In this document: positions 16,702-24,499 of the stretch, piece by piece
Layout of the letters: each line of letters begins with the position of its first letter
How positions within the stretch are numbered: position 1 is the stretch's first letter
Source: CBDCME01 sp965218865
GTDB lineage: Bacteria > Pseudomonadota > Alphaproteobacteria > JAAXGF01
Assembly (NCBI GenBank): GCA_965218865.1
Contig: CBDCME010000062.1
Coordinates: 103,170-167,169 of the forward strand
Direction: 5' to 3'
DNA length: 64,000 nucleotides
Position numbers and translations under genes: made by a program
The notes under the pieces: generated by a model
Told to the model about the DNA's origin: nothing
Seen by the model: the letters and a program-made list of their open reading frames with translations, nothing else
Database searches by the model: none

Positions 16702-18498
16702 TCAGGCGATGGGCGCGGTCATGATCGCGTCGAGGGCCTCCTGCGCCCGGGCGGCATAGTGCCGGTTGGCCTCGGGCAGATAACGGAAGCGTCCGTCGCA
16801 GCGCACGATGGCGATGGCCGCGTTGGTCAAGCAGGCGAGATTTCTGGGCAGGTGACGCACGTAGGCCCGGCATCGGTCTTCGTCGTAGGTGAAGTCGCGC
16901 ACGTAGTGCAGGCGGTTCTCGATATGCCAGTGGTTGCGCACCAGTTCGAGCAACTCCTCGGGTCCGGCGCGCTCTGCGCCGAGCGAGGTGAGGCTCCAGG
17001 TCACCTCGATGCTGCGCTTGCCGGTCTTGAGGATCTCGCGTTCGCGCTCGATGCGCATGGCCTGGCGTCGCCCGTGGAGGTTGGCGTAGCCGTCCCACTC
17101 GGCAGCGGAGAGGTCGACGACGGCGCAGCGTCGGCGCTTGATGCGGCCATGGCCCTTGTCGACGGTTTCGTGCCAGAGCGCATCGCTGAAGTCGATCGCC
17201 TTGAGGTCTTCGAAGATCATCTCCTGGTTGTCCTTGACCGCGCTCATCACGTAGTCGGCGCGACGCCCGAGCAGGCAGCGCGCGGTCTCGTGCTGAGCGT
17301 GCATCGCGTCCATGGTGACGATCCGGCCTGTGAGGTCGAGGCCGCTGGAGAGTTCGCGCACGGCCGGGATTTCGTTGCTCTTGCGGTCGACCTCGACCTG
17401 CCCGAGGACCACGCCGGTGTCGTGCTCGACCGCCGCCACCATCATCCTGCGCCCGTCTTCGGTCTGCTTCGAGGCGCCGCGCAGATCCTTTCCGTCCATG
17501 GCGACCGGCGCGTGCGCGCTGCCATGCTGGCCGGTCCACTGGCTAATCGCGTTGTCCAGGGTCTCTGGCGGCAGGGCGGTGAGGGTCTTGTGGAAGGTGG
17601 TGATCGCGGGCGGGGTGTAGCGCTGTTTGGAAGGGCTCCAGAACGCACCCACCGCCTCGAGCTGCTCCTGGGAGAGCAGGGCGGCGAACTGGGCGAACGC
17701 GTTCACCCCCCGGTATCCGGCAAGCCGGGCGGCGACGGCGATCACCAGAATGGTGTTGAGCGCATAGCGCTTGCCCCGGGCATGGCGGTACTCGGGCACC
17801 TCACCCAGACACTCGAACAGGCTGCGCAGCCGGGGCGCGGCCATCGGCTCGGTGTGCTGCTCGGCGTTCCAGTGTGCCGGCATCCCGGTACGGCTCAGCG
17901 CCTCGGGGGCGCCGTCTGTCAGTCCGAACACGAAGACCTCCTTGGGCTGACCGTGGTGGCGCCAGCGCGCTGCCCCTCCGGGCTCACGGGCAAAGCCCCG
18001 CGTCAGCCCCAGAGAGCGCCAGTTCGACGCGCGGTAGCAGGTGCCGGCAAATCGCGAGACGTCCACGAACGTCTCCGCCAGAAGAGCCGGATATCCGTGC
18101 ACCGCCTGGATGTCCTCAGACAGCCGCCGCAGGCTCAGCCCCAGCACACGGGAGGCCAGGTTCGGCACTCGGCCAGGCGTCAGAATGACGAAGCGCGAGT
18201 TGTTGGCGATCAGATGCAGACGCCGGAACTGCTGCTCGGCCGACCACCCGATCCAGCGATCACGCGCGCCCAGCTTGAACGCGCCGGGCTGCCAGCCGAT
18301 CAGTGCGAGCCAGGTCTCGCCATGCACCGCGACATGGCGCAGGCCCTTGCCGATGACGCCGTGGAACGCCAGGTAGTGGTGCTGCTCCACCAACCGGTCC
18401 CAGCGCCGGTGCTCCTGCGCGCCCCAGGTCGGACGCACCGTGACCGCGCGCAAATCAATGGACGAATCCGAGACCGGCAGCGTCGCCATGACCGGCAC
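16702..18498 (-). CDS. ISAs1-family transposase with N-terminal DUF4338 (DruA-like) domain
   Basis: The 598-residue protein has two parts. Residues about 10-200 (HRRWDRLVEQHHYLAFHGVIGKGLRHV, LALIGWQPGAFKLGARDRWIGW, FVILTPGRVPNLASRVL) resemble the DUF4338 family, which is also the core of DruA in the Druantia anti-phage system. Residues about 260-590 form an ISAs1 transposase: DDE-associated helices, then VAMDGKDLRGASK, VTMDAMHAQHETA and the closing HWHIENRLHYVRDFTYDEDRCR with the Glu. The encoding ISAs1 is split elsewhere by IS110, but this frame is intact. It differs from copy 2 by a Lys/Glu change in GHGRIK/ERRRC. Confidence 0.85.
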   Translation of the reverse strand: MPVMATLPVSDSSIDLRAVTVRPTWGAQEHRRWDRLVEQHHYLAFHGVIGKGLRHVAVHGETWLALIGWQPGAFKLGARDRWIGWSAEQQFRRLHLIANNSRFVILTPGRVPNLASRVLGLSLRRLSEDIQAVHGYPALLAETFVDVSRFAGTCYRASNWRSLGLTRGFAREPGGAARWRHHGQPKEVFVFGLTDGAPEALSRTGMPAHWNAEQHTEPMAAPRLRSLFECLGEVPEYRHARGKRYALNTILVIAVAARLAGYRGVNAFAQFAALLSQEQLEAVGAFWSPSKQRYTPPAITTFHKTLTALPPETLDNAISQWTGQHGSAHAPVAMDGKDLRGASKQTEDGRRMMVAAVEHDTGVVLGQVEVDRKSNEIPAVRELSSGLDLTGRIVTMDAMHAQHETARCLLGRRADYVMSAVKDNQEMIFEDLKAIDFSDALWHETVDKGHGRIKRRRCAVVDLSAAEWDGYANLHGRRQAMRIEREREILKTGKRSIEVTWSLTSLGAERAGPEELLELVRNHWHIENRLHYVRDFTYDEDRCRAYVRHLPRNLACLTNAAIAIVRCDGRFRYLPEANRHYAARAQEALDAIMTAPIA

Positions 18499-18698
18499 AC
18501 TGCCACACCGAGAATGAAATGGCCAGCGCCGCGATCACCTCACCCTGATCACTGGGCGGACAAAAAACTAGCCCTGCTCGCGTGAGCCGCAGGCTTGCGT
18601 TATCCTGAAAAAGGACGTATTTCGGTGATGCTTCCGGGCGCGGGTGCGGCCGTTCGAACGGCTTCAGCGTTGGCGTCGAACTCGATTGGGGGGTAGAA

Positions 18699-19376
18699 GT
18701 GAAAAATTCATTCGCGCGAGTATCAAGTTGGCTGGGATTCTTGATCGTTTTCCTGCCGGGCGTGGCTATCGCCGATGTGGCCGGCATGGCGACGGTCTTG
18801 GACGGGAACAGTCTGCAGTTCGAAACCGAACGGGTTCGTCTGATGGGCGTTGACGCGCCAGACCCGGGGCAGACTTGCATCGCGGACGGCCAGATATGGA
18901 ATTGCGGGGCCGACGCGGCCAAAGCCTTGGCCGATCGGATAGGAGAGTCCGTCGTTATGTGCCGGGGTGCCGAGCGCGATGCGAATGGGAATCTCCTCGC
19001 CATTTGCTTTGCCGGCCGGGACGACATCAACCAATGGCTCGTGTCTGAAGGCTTGGCGGTAGCCAACCGTCAACAGAGCGGTGATTACACCGACGAGGAA
19101 TCGATCGCCCGACTTTCGCGGCGGGGAATTTGGCGGGGTGAATTCACCCTTCCGTCCCTATGGCGGGAAGGACAGCGGATATCGGGCCAGGCGATTTCGT
19201 CCGCGACCGGGGAATGCATCGTCAAGGGCGATATCACCGATCGGGGCATTCGCGTCTATCACGAACCCGGGGGCAAGCTCTACGAAGGTGTGGAAATCGA
19301 CACCGCGGCGGGCGAGCGCTGGTTCTGCAGCGCCGAGGAAGCACAGCGCCACGGATTCCGTCCCGCAAAGGAATAA
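18699..19376 (+). CDS. Secreted SNase-like nuclease with C-terminal sunset-like domain
   Basis: The 225-residue protein has a signal peptide (residues 1-25, ending GVAIA). A staphylococcal-nuclease-type fold follows (VAGMATVLDGNSLQFETERVRLMGVDAPD, DANGNLLAICFAG, INQWLVSEGLAVANRQ). The C-terminal segment CIVKGDITDRGIRVYHEPGG, YEGVEIDTAAGERWFCSAEEAQRHGFRPAK matches the short sunset-type domain that often follows SNase domains. Catalytic Arg/Glu residues are not all identifiable, so activity is unproven. GGGGG lies upstream of the start. It begins 112 bp after the ISAs1 target duplication and converges on the ETF-QO gene. Confidence 0.85.
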   Translation: MKNSFARVSSWLGFLIVFLPGVAIADVAGMATVLDGNSLQFETERVRLMGVDAPDPGQTCIADGQIWNCGADAAKALADRIGESVVMCRGAERDANGNLLAICFAGRDDINQWLVSEGLAVANRQQSGDYTDEESIARLSRRGIWRGEFTLPSLWREGQRISGQAISSATGECIVKGDITDRGIRVYHEPGGKLYEGVEIDTAAGERWFCSAEEAQRHGFRPAKE

Positions 19377-19438
19377 TCGTCGACTCCCTCGCCCACGGCA
19401 CCGCCACGCGTGTATTTAAGGGTGATTGAGCGGCAGGG

Positions 19439-21091
19439 TTACATGTTGCCGTAATTCGGACCACCGCCGCCCTCGGGGGGGACCCAGCGGATGTTCTGGG
19501 TCGGGTCCTTGATGTCGCAAGTCTTGCAGTGGATACAGTTCTGGGCGTTGATCACAAGGCGAGGATTTTGGTCCTCGCGAAGAAATTCGTACACGCCGGC
19601 GGGGCAATAGCGCTGTTCGAGACCGTCGTAGAGGGCCAGATTGACGTTGACCGCCCGGCTTGGATCATCGAGCCGCAAGTGCTGAGCCTGATCCTCCTCG
19701 TGCATGGTATTTGATAGCTGGACCGACGAGGCTTTGTCGAAGGTGAGGACGTCGTCTGGCTTGGGGTAGGTGATGGGGCGGCATTCGGTTGCCTTTTTCA
19801 GACGCTCGTGGTCGGTGCCATGGTGCCAAGTCCAAGGCGCGCGCCCGCGCAGCGCATAGGCGTCGAAGGCCGCGTGGGCGAGACCTCCCCAGAGTCCGAA
19901 GCGAAACCCGGGACGAATGTTGCGCGCCAGATGGAGCTCGCGGTAGACCCACGATCGCCGCAACGTTTCTTCGTAGTCGGCGAGAACCGGGAGGGGGCCG
20001 TCGTCCAGGACCGCGAAAGTCGCCTCGGCGGCCAGCATACCCGATTTCATTGCCGTATGGGTTCCCTTGATTTTGGGCACGTTGAGGAAACCCGCGGCAT
20101 CGCCGAGAAGGGCGCCGCCCGGAAATACGAGGCGCGGGAGTGATTGAAGCCCGCCTTCGTTCAGGGCCCGGGCCCCGTAGCCGATGCGCCTGCCGCCGCG
20201 AAACGTGGACCTGATTGCCGGGTGCGTCTTGAACCTCTGCAGTTCGTCGAAGGGACTCAAGGTGGGGTTGGCGTAATCGAGGCCAACGACGAAACCGACC
20301 GCCACTTGCCGCTCCGCCGCATGGTAAAGAAACGAGCCCCCATAGGTTTTTCCGTCGAGAGGCCAACCCACGGTGTGCAGAACGGTGCCCTCCCGGTGTT
20401 GTTCCGGACTCACTTCCCAAAGTTCCTTGACCCCGATTGCATAGGTTTGGGGATCGGCCTCCTGGCGCAGATCGAAGCGCCGACACAATTCTCCGGCCAG
20501 CGAGCCGCGGCAACCCTCGGCGACGAGGGTGGTGCGCGCTTCCAGGTCGATGCCGGGTTGATAATTCGTTTTGTGGCCTCCGTCCCGGGCCACGCCCATG
20601 TCGCCGGTGGCGACGCCGCGGACGCCGCCGTCTGCGTCCAGGAGCGGCGCCACGGCGGCGAAGCCGGGGAAAATCTCGACCCCGAGCGCCTCCGCCTCGG
20701 CCGCGAGCCAACGGCAGAGGTTTCCGAGGCTGACGATGTAATTGCCTCGGTTTCCCATCGCCGAGGGCGTCGGCAGCGGAATCATCGCCGTGCGCGTGAG
20801 CCAGGCGAAACGGTCGTGGGTGACCGCCGTTTCAAGGGGAGCGCCGCGGCCCCGCCAGTCCGGAATCAGCTCGTCCAGGGCCCGGGTTTCGATGACCGCG
20901 CCGGAAAGGATATGGGCGCCCACCTCGGCGCCCTTCTCGATGACGCAGACGCTAAGCTCGCGGCCCCGTTCCCGGCTCAATTGCCGCAGCCGAATCGCCG
21001 CCGCCAGACCGGAAGGACCGGCCCCGACGACGACCACGTCGACCGCCATCGTTTCGCGTTTCATCACCGCACCCGTGCCGGCCCCCGCCAC
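19439..21091 (-). CDS. Electron transfer flavoprotein-ubiquinone oxidoreductase
   Basis: This FAD/[4Fe-4S] membrane-associated enzyme passes electrons from ETF (acyl-CoA and amine dehydrogenases) to ubiquinone. The 550 residues show the N-terminal dinucleotide motif VVVVGAGPSGLAAAIRLRQL, the FAD segment VGAHILSGAVIE, the quinone-side region LGDAAGFLNVPKIKGTHTAMKSGMLAAEA, and the C-terminal ferredoxin-like cluster CPAGVYEF...NAQNCIHCKTCDIKDPTQNIRW. Length and order are full and typical. The start may be the third Met (MAVDVVVVGAGP). It is transcribed away from the divergent uracil-DNA glycosylase gene. Confidence 0.95.
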   Translation of the reverse strand: MAGAGTGAVMKRETMAVDVVVVGAGPSGLAAAIRLRQLSRERGRELSVCVIEKGAEVGAHILSGAVIETRALDELIPDWRGRGAPLETAVTHDRFAWLTRTAMIPLPTPSAMGNRGNYIVSLGNLCRWLAAEAEALGVEIFPGFAAVAPLLDADGGVRGVATGDMGVARDGGHKTNYQPGIDLEARTTLVAEGCRGSLAGELCRRFDLRQEADPQTYAIGVKELWEVSPEQHREGTVLHTVGWPLDGKTYGGSFLYHAAERQVAVGFVVGLDYANPTLSPFDELQRFKTHPAIRSTFRGGRRIGYGARALNEGGLQSLPRLVFPGGALLGDAAGFLNVPKIKGTHTAMKSGMLAAEATFAVLDDGPLPVLADYEETLRRSWVYRELHLARNIRPGFRFGLWGGLAHAAFDAYALRGRAPWTWHHGTDHERLKKATECRPITYPKPDDVLTFDKASSVQLSNTMHEEDQAQHLRLDDPSRAVNVNLALYDGLEQRYCPAGVYEFLREDQNPRLVINAQNCIHCKTCDIKDPTQNIRWVPPEGGGGPNYGNM

Positions 21092-21189
21092 GCTCCCGCC
21101 CTCCGGTTATGCCCCCTGACATCCCCTCGGTCAATCAATCCCCCGCTCGGCGCGTGGCGGTGGGTTGGGGGGCGTGATAGGGTGGCTGG

Positions 21190-21963
21190 ATGGGACGAAC
21201 GTCGGTTCAATTGCTTGAGTGGTACATTGCGGCGGGGGCCGACGAGGCGATCGGCGAGGTTCCGCGCGACTGCTTCGCGGCGCCACCGCGCCAAACGAAT
21301 CCGGGCCCGAAGGCGAGGTCCCGAAGGCCGCCCGGCGCCGTGGTTTCCCTGGGCGCGGCGGCGGCACTGAGCGCGGCGGAAATCGCCGCCGCCTGCACGA
21401 GCATCGAGGAGCTGGTGGTGGCGATCAAGGCTTTCGAGGGCTGCGCGCTGAAGGAAACGGCGACCAACACCTGCGTTTACGACGGCAATCCCAGCGCCGA
21501 CCTCGTTTTCATCGGCGAGGCCCCGGGGGCCGAGGAAGACCGCCGGGGTCTTCCCTTCGTCGGTCGCGCGGGAAGGCTGCTCGACCGCATGTTGGCGGCG
21601 ATCGGCCGCGGCCGCGACTCGGCCTATATCTCAAACGTCCTATTTTGGCGTCCGCCAGGAAATCGATCGCCGACCCCCGACGAGATCGAAGCCTGCTTGC
21701 CCTTCGTCGACAGGCAGATCTCCCTCATCGCCCCGAAAGTCCTGGTGCTCGTCGGCGGCATCTCGGCCAAGGCGGTGCTCGGGCGAAGCGAAGGCATCAC
21801 CCGGCAACGCGGTGTCTGGAGGGAATACAGCCCGCGCGATTCGTCGCTCACGGTTCCGACCACGGCGATCTTCCATCCCGCCTATCTGTTGCGCACGCCG
21901 TTGAAGAAACGCGAGGCCTGGCGCGATCTGCTCGCCATCAAGAAGCGTCTCGGCGCCGACTAG
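21190..21963 (+). CDS. Uracil-DNA glycosylase, family 4-like
   Basis: This removes uracil from DNA. The motif GEAPGAEEDRRGLPFVGRAGRLLD (motif A, with the GEAPG catalytic loop) and the distal IFHPAYLLRTP (motif B His) are intact. The [4Fe-4S] pattern looks reduced: GCALKETATNTC is present but the usual Cys-x-x-Cys pair near the N-terminus is absent, as in some alphaproteobacterial members. The N-terminal ~60 residues are Ala/Arg-rich linker. The stop codon TAG (21961-21963) lies inside the CTAG end of the 109-bp repeat copy 1, so the C-terminus (RLGAD) may be cut short by that repeat. Confidence 0.9.
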   Translation: MGRTSVQLLEWYIAAGADEAIGEVPRDCFAAPPRQTNPGPKARSRRPPGAVVSLGAAAALSAAEIAAACTSIEELVVAIKAFEGCALKETATNTCVYDGNPSADLVFIGEAPGAEEDRRGLPFVGRAGRLLDRMLAAIGRGRDSAYISNVLFWRPPGNRSPTPDEIEACLPFVDRQISLIAPKVLVLVGGISAKAVLGRSEGITRQRGVWREYSPRDSSLTVPTTAIFHPAYLLRTPLKKREAWRDLLAIKKRLGAD

Positions 21964-22068
21964 TGCACCGGCGCATTCACTTCGTTCACGCCCTCGTGCA
22001 CCAGGCCATTGTCGATGCATCAACTTTCCAAACTTCGGCTGTCGCCTCCGTTTGGGTCGATGCACTAG
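21960..22068 (-). repeat. 109-bp CTAG repeat, copy 1
   Basis: Three copies of exactly 109 bp are in the window. This copy starts CTAGTGCACCGGCGC and ends TCGATGCACTAG, giving imperfect inverted ends CTAGTGCAYCG. The body carries the conserved CAACTTTCCAAACTTCGGCT and CGCCTCCGTTTGGGTCGATG. It contains no frame of its own with a start and is too short for a transposase. It overlaps the stop codon of the glycosylase gene. Confidence 0.85.
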
Positions 22069-22204
22069 CGCCGCCATTTTCAGCGGCCACTTCTCAGGGA
22101 GGCGGCGAACCCCTCGGGATGTTGTGATCGTCAGGGCCAACAGGAGGCCGCCGAGAATTGCCGCCACCAGGCCGATGCGGGTGAACCGCCGCAGCGTGCG
22201 GTCA
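22069..22204 (-). other. Orphan coding-like fragment between two repeats
   Basis: Minus-strand translation gives RDDRTLRRFTRIGLVAAILGGLLLALTITTSRGVRRLPEKWP, a plausible single transmembrane helix with flanking charges, without a start at one side or a native stop at the other. It is bounded exactly by the 109-bp repeat and by hairpin repeat copy 3. It may be the surviving part of a membrane-protein gene cut by both. Confidence 0.3.
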
Positions 22205-22326
22205 TCGCGGAACCGGCCCTCTCCCCCTCCCGGCCACCCATATCAGCAACCTCTCGTGGGTGGCCGGGAGGGGGAGAGGGCCGGAACAAACACAAAAAAT
22301 GCGCGGAGGCGCATTTTCGAACAGGG
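22205..22326 (+). repeat. Double-hairpin repeat, copy 3 (left end lost)
   Basis: The long palindrome (CCGGCCCTCTCCCCCTCCCG and complement) is perfect. The second hairpin GCGCGGAGGCGC is diverged, and the right end is TTTTCGAACAGGG. The left terminal ~17 bp (ACAGTCTGTTCGAAAAC) are absent. Confidence 0.85.
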
Positions 22327-22631
22327 TCAGAAGAATTCGTTTGTCGTTCATTGCGCTGTAATCGCTTACTTTCGCCGGAAACGTTCCGCCGAATGTTCAC
22401 ACCGATCCTGGGTGACGATCCGGCAGTGAAACCCGCCGCCGGCATTGTATCAGTTTTTCAGAGATGAAATTCGTCGCGGTGACTTCTCCGGGAAGCCCGG
22501 CGAACTTTTGTGCAAATCTTTCTTTGACCTGGAGCCCATGGTGTTTATAAGGGTATCTGGTGGTCCTGGGCTTGGCCACAACAGCGCCGCGCGGGCCGCC
22601 GTGCCTGGCCGCGAAGCAAGGGGGTATCGCA
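22327..22631. other. Upstream region of parA, no gene seen
   Basis: About 300 bp lie between the hairpin repeat and the ParA coding sequence. The ParA frame is open upstream as far as 22560, but the translation there does not look like ParA. I see no clear parS-like palindrome or promoter. Confidence 0.4.
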
Positions 22632-23276
22632 ATACCCAAAATCGTCGCCGTGGCGAATTTAAAGGGCGGATGTGGAAAGACGACCCTCGCCGTCAATCTC
22701 GCGTGCGAACTCTTGAGCCAGCGAACCTCGGTCGCCGTGGTCGACGCGGACGGCCAAGGCTCGGCCACCTATTGGGCCGAGGAAGGGGAACTTCCGGTTA
22801 CCGTGGTGTCCCTTCCCTTGGGGAATCGCCGTGGCGCGGAGAGTTGGATCGCCCATGTTCTCAGTCTCACCGACGACATCGCGGTCATCGATTGCCCGCC
22901 CCAAATCGGTGCCGCCACCGAGGCGGCGGTCGGTATCGCCGATCTGGTGCTGGTTCCGGTCACGCCCTCGGTTGCCGACCTCGCGGCAACCGCGGCGGCG
23001 CTGGAGTTGGTCAACGGCGCGACTGAGGCGCGCCAGGACGGCGGGCCCGGCTGTTTGCTCATACCGTCGAAGGTGGATGCGCGCACGAACGCCGGGCGCG
23101 GAATCGAAGAAGTCCTAAGAGGATTGGAGGAAGCGGTCGCCCCCGCGGTGGGCCAGAGAACGGCCTTTGTCGATTCGTTCGGAGCTGGCCATTGGATCGG
23201 CCATTATTCCCCGCGGAGCAAGGCCTACGCCGACATCAAGGCATTGGCCAAGGTGGTCCGCAGATTCATGCGCTAG
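22632..23276 (+). CDS. ParA/MinD-family ATPase with ATA at the expected start
   Basis: This P-loop ATPase has a deviant Walker A KGGCGKTT (residues 10-17), switch I VVDADGQGSATYW and Walker B IAVIDCPPQIG. It is about 214 residues, the size of short orphan ParA proteins that position cargo. Family alignment puts the first residue at the codon of PKIVAVANLKGG, which here is ATA (22632-22634), with AGGGGG seven bases upstream. The only standard in-frame alternatives are GTG 22560 or CTG 22605, giving unlikely N-terminal tails. Either AUA is used or the start was mutated. No parB follows: the next genes are a small hypothetical and a peroxiredoxin. Confidence 0.8.
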   Translation: MPKIVAVANLKGGCGKTTLAVNLACELLSQRTSVAVVDADGQGSATYWAEEGELPVTVVSLPLGNRRGAESWIAHVLSLTDDIAVIDCPPQIGAATEAAVGIADLVLVPVTPSVADLAATAAALELVNGATEARQDGGPGCLLIPSKVDARTNAGRGIEEVLRGLEEAVAPAVGQRTAFVDSFGAGHWIGHYSPRSKAYADIKALAKVVRRFMR

Positions 23277-23291
23277 ACCGGTACCGTGGTT

Positions 23292-23486
23292 CTATGAACT
23301 CTCGCTCGGATGAGCCGGCGGACCGACCGCGGCCGTGGGGACGATTCTGTCGAGAACACCGTACCAGTGATTGTTGCGGCAGACGGCAACCGCGTTCGCG
23401 AGACCGAGGTCGGCGACCAGGTTTGCGGCCAGGTCGCCGATTTTATCGGATTTTCTTTCAGGCGCCGATTGCAGTGAACGGTTCAT
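23292..23486 (-). CDS. Small conserved hypothetical protein
   Basis: The 64-residue frame from ATG 23486 has AAAGGAA four bases before the start. The sequence MNRSLQSAPERKSDKIGDLAANLVADLGLANAVAVCRNNHWYGVLDRI looks like a compact two-helix protein. The DLGL-ANAVAVCRNNHWYGVL segment resembles short alphaproteobacterial hypotheticals. No membrane segment or signal is present. It converges with the ParA gene, ending 16 bp from it. Function is unknown. Confidence 0.55.
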   Translation of the reverse strand: MNRSLQSAPERKSDKIGDLAANLVADLGLANAVAVCRNNHWYGVLDRIVPTAAVGPPAHPSESS

Positions 23487-23697
23487 TTCCTTTGTACCTT
23501 TCGCGGGGAGACCGATGGGGTTGGTTCCCGAGAATTCCGGACCCTGCTTTTCGGCCGGTCGGGGCTGACTTGACGAGAGGCAGGCTAGCTCGGAATTGGG
23601 GCCAAAATACGTAACCTCGGTCACAGTTTGGACGGATTGCGAGAATTCCGACCGTCGTTCAACGATCCGGTCGATGTTCACGGCGTCGTCGCCCGGT

Positions 23698-24231
23698 TCA
23701 GTGCTGGTTATTTCGTGATCCGAGGTAAGCGAGCATCGTATCGGCGTCGGATACTTCAAAAGGATCGCCGGGGCTGTTGTCGGCATAACCGGGTTCGACG
23801 AACATCTTTTCGATATCGCCATCGACGACGTACATCGAGTACCGCCAACTCCGCATGCCGAAGCCGAGGTTCGATTTGTCGACCAGCATGCCCATCTTGC
23901 GGCTGAACTCACCATTGCCGTCGGGCAGCAGGAAGACGTTGCGCGCGCCCTGGCTCTTTCCCCAGCGAAACATCACGAAGGCGTCGTTCACCGAAAGGCA
24001 GACGATGTCGTCCACGCCGAGCTTCCTGAATTCTTCGTAAGCTTCCTCGTACGCGGGCAAATGGCTCGTATCGCAGGTGGGCGTAAAGGCGCCGGGTAGG
24101 GCGAAGAGGACGACGCGTTTACCCTTGAACACTTCGGCGGAGGTCAGGGACTTCCATCCGAAAGGATTGGGATCGCTCAGTGATTCGTTGCGAACGCGGG
24201 TCTTGAAGGTTACCGAGGGTACGTGGATCAT
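23698..24231 (-). CDS. Peroxiredoxin, Prx5/glutathione-dependent type
   Basis: This reduces peroxides using the peroxidatic Cys in ALPGAFTPTCDTSHLP, the hallmark of the atypical Prx5 group. The 177-residue frame from ATG 24231 (AAAGGAA site eight bases upstream) ends ADTMLAYLGSRNNQH. The region IVCLSVNDAFVMFRWGKSQ and the dimer segment GMRSWRYSMYVVDGDIEKMFVE are typical. No resolving Cys is evident, fitting reduction by external glutathione or glutaredoxin. Cytosolic. Confidence 0.93.
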   Translation of the reverse strand: MIHVPSVTFKTRVRNESLSDPNPFGWKSLTSAEVFKGKRVVLFALPGAFTPTCDTSHLPAYEEAYEEFRKLGVDDIVCLSVNDAFVMFRWGKSQGARNVFLLPDGNGEFSRKMGMLVDKSNLGFGMRSWRYSMYVVDGDIEKMFVEPGYADNSPGDPFEVSDADTMLAYLGSRNNQH

Positions 24232-24499
24232 GGCTGTGTTCCTTTGCTCATCGAGAGGATTCGGGGGACGGAGAGCCGAGGTCGGCGCTATTTGTCGGAG
24301 CCAATATCCCACGCAGACTCTAATAAATTCCAATTCTATTTTTTATCGATTTCTAATAGATAATTCTTATCACCATCCAGTTCGGGGGAGCTTCGCCCGT
24401 GCCAATCGGCCCGCTCCCCGTGCCACGTGGCATCCAAGAAGGCGCTCGCGACATCGCGAAAACCGACGCCCACGCCGCTAATGTACGAGAAGGTCGAGA

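Larger units (their letters stand above)
15106..18586 (-). mobile_element. ISAs1-family element with DUF4338 domain, copy 1, split by IS110
   Basis: The element proper is 15116-18576. One end is CAGGAACAATTTTTAGTCGC and the other the complement of CAGGGCTAGTTTTTTGTCCG. It is flanked by a perfect 10-bp target duplication CTCGCGTGAG (15106-15115 and 18577-18586). Subtracting the IS110 insertion and one CGTC leaves 2080 bp, exactly the length of copy 2 at 24510-26589. It separates the permease gene region from the secreted nuclease gene. Confidence 0.92.

Noticed and set aside
16330..18585. A 751-codon frame opposite the ISAs1 transposase (also 24336-26567)
   Set aside because: Antisense shadow of the transposase. 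The same shadow appears in both ISAs1 copies.
21960..22068. attB/attP-type integration site for the 109-bp repeat
   Set aside because: No integrase gene lies near any copy and there is no tRNA overlap. A transposon-like element explains the fixed length better.
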